From an uncultured Erysipelotrichaceae bacterium (GTDB lineage: Bacteria > Bacillota_I > Bacilli_A > RFN20 > CAG-826): a stretch of 11,237 nucleotides of DNA. A program made the translations under genes and the position numbers. The DNA lies in NCBI GenBank assembly GCA_902799855.1, contig CADCCA010000038.1, forward strand, positions 726 to 11,962, read 5' to 3'. Positions 7,267-11,237 of the stretch are shown here, piece by piece. Every line of letters starts with the position of its first letter. Within the stretch, counting starts at the first letter, position 1. The notes under the pieces were generated by a model. The model worked only from the letters and a program-made list of their open reading frames with translations. It searched no databases and was not told the origin of the DNA.

Positions 7267-8499
7267 TTAATTGATTGATATATCTGCAACACTCAAAAGA
7301 GTTTTACATTTAGTTTCATCCAAGTCACAGTAGTCAGTAACGTGGCTCATTTTCGCGTTAAAGAAACTTCTAATGTGACATGCTGCTGATAAATAGGCAC
7401 CTAAACCATTTTGGTGTCTATGGTCATCAGCGTTATAAATATCGATATGCTCTGTTTCATAAGCATAGGTAAAGGCTTTACCAATATAGTTAACTTTACA
7501 GCCTGCTTCTTCGCCTGCATTTGTGTAAGCGGTTCTTAACTTAGCTTCCATTTCACCAGGTGTTTTGCCGTATGAGGTAGGATCATTACTTGTGTTATAA
7601 GGAGTACCCCATGTTTCATATAAGACTGTTTGGGCTTTACTTTGTGTTTGGCCGATACGTGTCTTTAATTTCTTAACAGCAGTAAGGAATGTACTGTAGT
7701 TATTAATTGGGGTTGTCGATTGTTCTTGCAAGATGACGTAATCGTATTGATTAGTGGTTAGTTTTTGTTCAACAACTTTACCAAATTCATCAGTTGGATC
7801 AGCGAACTTTGTTAATGTATGACTACCCTGAACAACATAATCAACAGTCACTGGGATTTCTAAGTTATCTGCCATCTTCTTAAAATAGGCAGGAACTTCT
7901 GGATTAGCGGTTGTACCATAGTCACCTTTATAGGTAAAAGAATTACCGATGAATAAGAATGAGACAGGTGTAGTTGGAATATCTGGCCAGACAACAATCT
8001 CACCATCTTCTAAATAGAAGTATTTACCTTTAGTGGTTGGTTTAGTTTCACTATAGTAATAGACTTCATTATCAACATTAGTGATTTCACCACCGAATGT
8101 ATAAATCTTCGCTGATTTATTAAAGGAATGATCTCCCACTTTAGTTACTGTTTTAGGTAAAAGATAATAATCTAGTGTTAATGAGTTGAAGAAATAATCA
8201 CCGATATTAGTGATACCTTCATTAATGCTGACTTTATTAACTTTTTTAACAATTGGATTCCATGGCACTAGTTCTTTCTTTTCATAATCTTTAGAAGCAC
8301 CACTACCAGTAATGGTTAAAGAATAATTAGTGCCTTCTTTTATTGACTTACAAATTAAAGAACCATCGTTATTTAAAGAGATATCAAATTCTCTTCCATC
8401 ATATGTTTGTTTGCCGTTATTTCCTTGCCCACATGCACAAATAGAAAAAATCATAGAAGAAGCGAGCACGAAAAAGCGTAGCGTCATATTTTTATTCAT
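7267..8499 (-). CDS. Lipoprotein with BspA-like repeats and an SGNH/DUF4886-like hydrolase domain
   Basis: This 410-residue protein begins MNKNMTLRFFVLASS, and its signal peptide ends ICAC with a probable lipidated Cys23. Residues 85-140 resemble BspA-type leucine-rich repeats (INEGITNIGDYFFNS and LPKTVTKVGDHSFNKS). Residues 178-385 carry SGNH-hydrolase blocks: FLFIGNSFTYKG (nucleophile Ser187), the Gly of VVQGSHTL (Gly225), YVILQEQS (254-261, block III), and DDHRHQNGLGAYLSA with the Asp359-x-x-His362 pair. This block set matches DUF4886-type proteins, likely esterases or deacetylases acting outside the cell on carbohydrate or other esters. The start at 8497-8499 is favoured by GGAGAT (8507-8512), 9 nt upstream; the ATG at 8512-8514 overlaps that site. 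It is the first gene of the leftward unit, divergent from the LysR gene, with a 32-nt gap to the next gene. Confidence 0.8.
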   Translation of the reverse strand: MNKNMTLRFFVLASSMIFSICACGQGNNGKQTYDGREFDISLNNDGSLICKSIKEGTNYSLTITGSGASKDYEKKELVPWNPIVKKVNKVSINEGITNIGDYFFNSLTLDYYLLPKTVTKVGDHSFNKSAKIYTFGGEITNVDNEVYYYSETKPTTKGKYFYLEDGEIVVWPDIPTTPVSFLFIGNSFTYKGDYGTTANPEVPAYFKKMADNLEIPVTVDYVVQGSHTLTKFADPTDEFGKVVEQKLTTNQYDYVILQEQSTTPINNYSTFLTAVKKLKTRIGQTQSKAQTVLYETWGTPYNTSNDPTSYGKTPGEMEAKLRTAYTNAGEEAGCKVNYIGKAFTYAYETEHIDIYNADDHRHQNGLGAYLSAACHIRSFFNAKMSHVTDYCDLDETKCKTLLSVADISIN

Positions 8500-8506
8500 A
8501 CAAAAT

Positions 8507-8512
8507 ATCTCC
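8507..8512 (-). promoter_or_regulatory. Ribosome binding site deciding the SGNH lipoprotein start
   Basis: GGAGAT on the minus strand is correctly spaced for the ATG at 8497-8499. The upstream in-frame ATG at 8512-8514 shares bases with it and would put MEIFC before the signal peptide. Confidence 0.6.
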
Positions 8513-8568
8513 ATCTATATTCTAAACAATAATAAATATAAAAAAATAAAATAATTTGGTATATATTC

Positions 8569-8583
8569 ATAAGTTTTTGTTAT
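8569..8583. promoter_or_regulatory. Possible LysR-type operator (T-N11-A within a dyad)
   Basis: ATAAGTTTTTGTTAT has dyad arms ATAA/TTAT separated by 7 nt and fits the T-N11-A pattern of LysR-type regulator sites (T8570, A8582). It overlaps the start of the LysR gene's -10 box, as expected for autoregulation of a divergently transcribed LysR gene. The region is very AT-rich, so chance matches are easy. Confidence 0.35.
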
Positions 8584-8586
8584 ACT
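8578..8586 (+). promoter_or_regulatory. Extended -10 promoter of the LysR gene
   Basis: TGTTATACT is an extended -10 element (TG-n-TATACT). The A of the ATG at 8593 lies exactly 7 nt after the hexamer, where transcription would start. A weak -35 candidate, TTGGTA (8556-8561), sits 19 nt upstream. No purine-rich ribosome binding site precedes the ATG, so the message is probably leaderless. Confidence 0.5.
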
Positions 8587-8592
8587 TAAAAT

Positions 8593-9489
8593 ATGAATTA
8601 TACATATTTAAATATTTTTTATACTGTGGCGGCCTTGCAAAACATCTCTAAAGCGGCAGAACAATTAGGGGTTTCTCAACCCGCTGTTTCCCGTATTATT
8701 TCTAATATCGAAAAAGAATATCATACGAAATTATTCTTTAGATCCAAGACAGGCGTGTCATTAACTAGAGATGGTAATAACCTTTTTGAAATGATTAAAG
8801 GACCTTTGATGGAATTAGAGAAAGTATCTAATAATATTGAATCAAATAATAAGACCTTAGATAAAATCACTATCCATATGGGGGCCACTAGTACAGCGTT
8901 ATATTGTTATTTATTTAAGCATTTAGAAAACGATATTAAGAAGTTATTCCCAAATGTTAACTTTAGAATTTATTCTGATTCATCCACCAAGTTATTAGAT
9001 ATGGTTGATAAGGGTTTAATTGATTTTGCCTTTATCACCACTCCATATCGAGAAGAAACAGATGATTTAGAAATTCACAATATCGCGAAGTTAAATGATA
9101 TTTTGATTGCCCCTATTTCCTATAAAGAGAAATTAAAAGACAAAATATCAATTAAAGAAATACAAGATTATCCAATGGTTCTTTTATCTAAGGAAATGCA
9201 GTTTAGAGAATATATTGATTCATATTTAAATAAGTATGGCGTGCACGTCATACCATCATATGAAACAGATAGCAGCGCTATTCTCACACCATTCGTGGAA
9301 TTAGGATATGGCTTAACTTTCGTACCTGATGAACTCGCTAATAAATCGATTCAAGAAGGAAAATGTTATCAAGTAAATGTTAAAGAACCTTTACCAGATA
9401 GATATATCGCTTTCGCTATTAAAAAAGATAAAGCTCCTAACCACATATTTGATGAAATTAAGAACAATATTCTAAGTAACAAAATCTAA
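8593..9489 (+). CDS. LysR-family transcriptional regulator
   Basis: This 298-residue protein has the usual LysR length and layout. The N-terminal winged helix-turn-helix covers residues 1-60, with ISKAAEQLGVSQPAVSRIIS at 18-37 as its recognition core. A linker helix lies at about 60-88, and a type 2 periplasmic-binding-like effector domain at about 91-296. It is divergent from the five-gene lipoprotein/hydrolase unit, 93 bp from that unit's first start codon. LysR proteins commonly control the divergent neighbour in response to a small ligand that enters the pathway, so regulation of this unit is the natural inference. The ligand cannot be read from sequence. The ATG lacks a ribosome binding site and coincides with the predicted transcript start. 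Its stop codon is 2 nt from the stop of the convergent DUF2442-HTH gene. Confidence 0.93.
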   Translation: MNYTYLNIFYTVAALQNISKAAEQLGVSQPAVSRIISNIEKEYHTKLFFRSKTGVSLTRDGNNLFEMIKGPLMELEKVSNNIESNNKTLDKITIHMGATSTALYCYLFKHLENDIKKLFPNVNFRIYSDSSTKLLDMVDKGLIDFAFITTPYREETDDLEIHNIAKLNDILIAPISYKEKLKDKISIKEIQDYPMVLLSKEMQFREYIDSYLNKYGVHVIPSYETDSSAILTPFVELGYGLTFVPDELANKSIQEGKCYQVNVKEPLPDRYIAFAIKKDKAPNHIFDEIKNNILSNKI

Positions 9490-9491
9490 TT

Positions 9492-9889
9492 TTATCTACT
9501 AACGATATCGACTTTTTGATCAAGGACTACTAAGACGCGAGATATTAGTTTGATTGATGGATTTAATAATCCTTTTTCTAGTTTTGATAAATCAGATTGT
9601 TCAATACCTGCTTTTTTAGCAAGTGCTTCTTGCGATAAATCTGCATTTCTTCTTAGTTCTCTGATTTTATAACCAAGAACAACGTTTTCAACGTCATCAT
9701 ATTCTTTTGTGACGTCTTTCCCTTCTTCATAGACTGTGTCGCATTCAACATCTAATTCATCATTCCAATAGACACCACTCCAACCAAGTAGTTTCCCTTT
9801 TAAGAAAAGAGATCTATCTTTAAGAGCGTTCAATTGAGGAAATCAAATGTTGTGCCTTCTTTTAAAACTAGTTTAATGGACTTTTTCAT
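9492..9889 (-). pseudogene. DUF2442-HTH antitoxin-like gene with a 1-nt frameshift near the 5' end
   Basis: A good start, ATG at 9887-9889 with AAAGG about 8 nt upstream, reads MKKSIKLVLKEGTTFDFLN and then hits TGA at 9831-9833. The rest lies in another frame from a TTG at 9831-9833. It contains WSGVYWNDELDVECDTVYEEG, which matches the C-terminal half of DUF2442, followed by a Cro/C1-type helix-turn-helix (KIRELRRNADLSQEALAKKAG ... SDLSKLEKG). Adding one base after TTTGATTT restores a continuous protein of about 132 residues joined as FDFPQLNALKDRSLF, with nothing else missing. A one-base loss in the short T run, or a sequencing error, explains the break. DUF2442 proteins are usually antitoxins beside a DUF4160 toxin; no such toxin is present here. 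A shortened product of 113 residues from the TTG is possible and would keep the whole DNA-binding domain. Confidence 0.65.
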
Positions 9890-9906
9890 AATGCTACCTT
9901 TACTAT

Positions 9907-9935
9907 ATTTTATTGTATATTTACCATATTTTCAA
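9907..9935 (-). promoter_or_regulatory. Sigma-A-type promoter of the DUF2442-HTH gene
   Basis: On the minus strand TTGAAA (9930-9935) and TAAAAT (9907-9912) are separated by exactly 17 nt. A start near 9900 precedes the AAAGG ribosome binding site and the ATG at 9889. This supports 9889 as the original start. A small dyad, ATATT-TTC-AATAT (9926-9938), overlaps the -35 box and might be an autoregulatory site, but it is short and AT-rich. Confidence 0.65.
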
Positions 9936-9987
9936 TATATATGAGGTGTGATTTGCAAAAAAATGTACTTTTTAAACAAAACAATTA

Positions 9988-9993
9988 GATAAT
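9988..9993 (+). promoter_or_regulatory. -10 box (GATAAT) of the phosphatase-like lipoprotein gene
   Basis: GATAAT ends 7 nt before the A of the ATG at 10000, the same spacing as at the LysR gene, and no ribosome binding site is visible in between. The expected -35 region at about 9964-9971 is weak (GTACTT or TACTTT). A leaderless transcript is inferred. Confidence 0.45.
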
Positions 9994-9999
9994 AAAAAT

Positions 10000-11112
10000 A
10001 TGAAAAAGTTAGTATTTGTTATTTCCGTTTTAATGGCGGTAGTTTCTCTTTCTGGATGTTCTAATAAAAAGAACCCAGTTTTAAAAGAATATAGCATTCA
10101 CCATGATGATGAATTCGGTGGCGCTTATATTGATATCTCAATTGATAATTTCAATAAGTTGGGTTTTAAGTTTGGTGATAGCGTCAACCTATCATTCTCT
10201 AACGATATGGAATATAAGGATATCGGCTACTACAGTGGCTATTATGTTCCAGCAGGACAAGAATTATTAGTTGGTTATCCTGGTTATGACTTTATTAAGT
10301 TCTGTATTAACTATGGTGATGATATTTATACGATGAATAAGTTTGATGAAAACACCAAGGTCACTATTACGGTTAATAAAGAAGCAAAATATAAAGATAT
10401 TGAAGATACACTATCAATTTCTTATAGCGATGAAATCTCTACTTATGATAGTAAAGAACAGTTCGCTAATTTTAGAGAAATAACCGTGGGTAATGTTAAA
10501 CCAGGGATGTTATATAGAGGAGCTTCCCCTATTGATAATCGCAGACAAAGACCAGCGGTTGTTGATGAACTACTCCAAAAGAACGGTATTGAATACAATA
10601 TCGATTTAGCGGATAAAGGCTATACTGGTGATAATTTTGTAGTAGGATCATATTTCCAATCATTAATTGATACCGATAAAGTTGTTTTTCTTGGTATGGG
10701 AGCGGCTTATAAAAACTTCTCCGCAAAGATGAAAACAATGTTTGAAAGTATCATCGCTAATGATGGACCATATTATATTCACTGCTTAGAAGGCAAAGAT
10801 AGAACAGGCTTTGTCTGTATGGTTATTGAATCCTTATTAGGGGCATCATACGACGAATTAGTGGATGATTATTTCATCACTTATCATAATTACTATGGTA
10901 TTGAAAAAGGCACTTCTAAATACAATCTCATTAAAGAAATCCATATCGATGCGATGATTAGATTTGTCTATGATTTCGATCAAGGTAATAACTTATTAGG
11001 AGCTAACTATCATACAAAAGCCAACAGCTATTTATTAGCCATTGGCTTAACTCAAGAACAAATTAATAATGTTCAGAATAAGTTGAGTAAAGATATTAGT
11101 TACGTTTACTAA
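10000..11112 (+). CDS. Secreted tyrosine-phosphatase-like lipoprotein (Y_phosphatase3 type)
   Basis: This 370-residue lipoprotein has signal peptide MKKLVFVISVLMAVVSLSGC (lipobox LSGC, Cys20). Residues 27-140 form an all-beta-looking domain (GAYIDISIDNFNKLGFKFGD, YYVPAGQELLVGYPGYDFIK). It resembles the C-terminal barrel of SAM hydroxide adenosyltransferases, but that is a pattern impression. Residues 155-350 are a cysteine phosphatase domain: FREI and GMLYRGASP (157-177), NIDLADKGY (200-208) and the P-loop HCLEGKDRTGF (Cys262 nucleophile, Arg268, Thr269). This fits the bacterial PF13350-like phosphatases. Substrates could be phosphotyrosine, phosphoserine, phosphoinositides or other phosphoesters; lipidation implies action outside the membrane. 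It is divergent from the DUF2442-HTH gene and probably monocistronic, since the next gene is convergent 1 nt away. The start is fixed by the signal peptide and -10 spacing. Confidence 0.88.
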   Translation: MKKLVFVISVLMAVVSLSGCSNKKNPVLKEYSIHHDDEFGGAYIDISIDNFNKLGFKFGDSVNLSFSNDMEYKDIGYYSGYYVPAGQELLVGYPGYDFIKFCINYGDDIYTMNKFDENTKVTITVNKEAKYKDIEDTLSISYSDEISTYDSKEQFANFREITVGNVKPGMLYRGASPIDNRRQRPAVVDELLQKNGIEYNIDLADKGYTGDNFVVGSYFQSLIDTDKVVFLGMGAAYKNFSAKMKTMFESIIANDGPYYIHCLEGKDRTGFVCMVIESLLGASYDELVDDYFITYHNYYGIEKGTSKYNLIKEIHIDAMIRFVYDFDQGNNLLGANYHTKANSYLLAIGLTQEQINNVQNKLSKDISYVY

Positions 11113-11113
11113 T

Positions 11114-11237
11114 CTACCATTCACTCCAGTCAATCATATCACCCATGTTATAGAGTGTTTTTGTGCTGACTGTTAATTTGTTATCAAAGTTCTTACCGAA
11201 TTCTAGATTTTCACTATATTGATAATCCATTTTGAAC
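11114..11237 (-). CDS. Unidentified protein, C-terminal 40 residues only
   Basis: An open minus-strand frame enters from the right edge and stops at TAG (11114-11116). The visible tail starts FKMDYQYSENLEFGKN and ends NMGDMIDWSEW. The aromatic and acidic composition looks like coding sequence, but I do not recognise the family. Its stop is 1 nt from the stop of the phosphatase-like gene, so the two genes converge with no room for a terminator between them. A protein whose end overlaps the neighbour's end this closely is typical of compact genomes. Being a fragment, its length, start and function are unknown. Confidence 0.6.
   Translation of the reverse strand, partial: FKMDYQYSENLEFGKNFDNKLTVSTKTLYNMGDMIDWSEW

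Larger units (their letters stand above)
835..8499 (-). other. Predicted five-gene transcription unit
   Basis: Five genes run in the same direction with gaps of 32, 23, 14 and 18 nt. No terminator-like hairpin is visible between them, and each downstream gene has its own ribosome binding site. The order is SGNH lipoprotein, modular lipoprotein, short modular lipoprotein, membrane alpha/beta hydrolase, malic enzyme. Cotranscription is inferred from spacing only. The AT-rich upstream gap (8500-8592) surely contains its promoter, but several weak -10-like hexamers compete (for example TATTAT at 8529-8534 and TATATT at 8535-8540) and I cannot choose one. Confidence 0.7.

Noticed and set aside
8330..8554. 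Plus-strand open frame of 74 codons
   Set aside because: It lies opposite the SGNH lipoprotein signal peptide region, lacks a ribosome binding site and has no recognisable motif.
9831..9845. Programmed ribosomal frameshifting in the DUF2442-HTH gene
   Set aside because: No X-XXY-YYZ slippery heptamer or downstream stem is visible, and a one-base loss in a T run explains the break more simply.
9952..9959. TTTGCAAA palindrome as an operator between the divergent HTH and phosphatase genes
   Set aside because: Eight AT-rich bases with no second copy nearby are too weak to call.
1..11237. CRISPR array, tRNA, rRNA, transposase or integrase
   Set aside because: I saw no regularly spaced direct repeats, no cloverleaf-like or rRNA sequence, and no transposase or integrase motifs in any coding region.

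Overview
The window is AT-rich and densely coded, with short gaps, AAAGGAG-type ribosome binding sites and several lipoproteins with typical Gram-positive lipoboxes. UGG encodes Trp and UGA reads as stop, so the standard bacterial code fits. Protein style (Flg_new/InlB B-type repeats, BspA-like leucine-rich repeats, a short YtsJ-like malic enzyme, many Lys/Asn/Tyr residues) suggests a low-GC member of the Bacilli/Bacillota or a walled relative of the Mollicutes, probably from a gut or rumen. This placement is an inference; no rRNA or tRNA gene is present to anchor it.

Left part, minus strand. A DUF1295-family membrane enzyme (701 down to base 1) runs off the left edge. Upstream of it lies a 133-bp gap holding a 13-bp inverted repeat that encloses a perfect 18-bp palindrome of LacI-operator style. 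Next comes a tightly packed five-gene unit transcribed leftward from 8499 to 835: (1) a lipoprotein with BspA-like repeats and an SGNH/DUF4886-like hydrolase domain, (2) a 643-residue lipoprotein and (3) a 268-residue lipoprotein built from the same two module types, a B-repeat and a small solute-binding-protein-like module, (4) an 809-residue polytopic membrane protein with an inserted alpha/beta-hydrolase domain, and (5) malic enzyme. Gaps are 14 to 32 nt, and every gene after the first has its own ribosome binding site.

Centre. A divergent LysR-type regulator starts at 8593, 93 bp from the five-gene unit. It is the obvious candidate regulator of that unit, and its own message looks leaderless. 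It converges, with stop codons 2 nt apart, on a minus-strand DUF2442-HTH antitoxin-like gene that carries a one-base frameshift near its 5' end.

Right part. A secreted tyrosine-phosphatase-like lipoprotein (10000-11112) is divergent from the broken gene and also appears leaderless. It converges, 1 nt apart, on the 3' end of an unidentified minus-strand gene that runs off the right edge.

Working model (inference): the LysR-linked unit encodes a cell-surface assembly that binds and hydrolyses an ester-containing ligand. Two lipoproteins would bind it, one SGNH lipoprotein and one membrane-anchored alpha/beta hydrolase would cleave it, and a cytosolic malic enzyme would feed carbon or NAD(P)H metabolism. 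No permease or ATPase is encoded nearby. The paired binding lipoproteins with their B-P / B-P-B-P-P architecture are the least familiar element and the best candidate for something undescribed.
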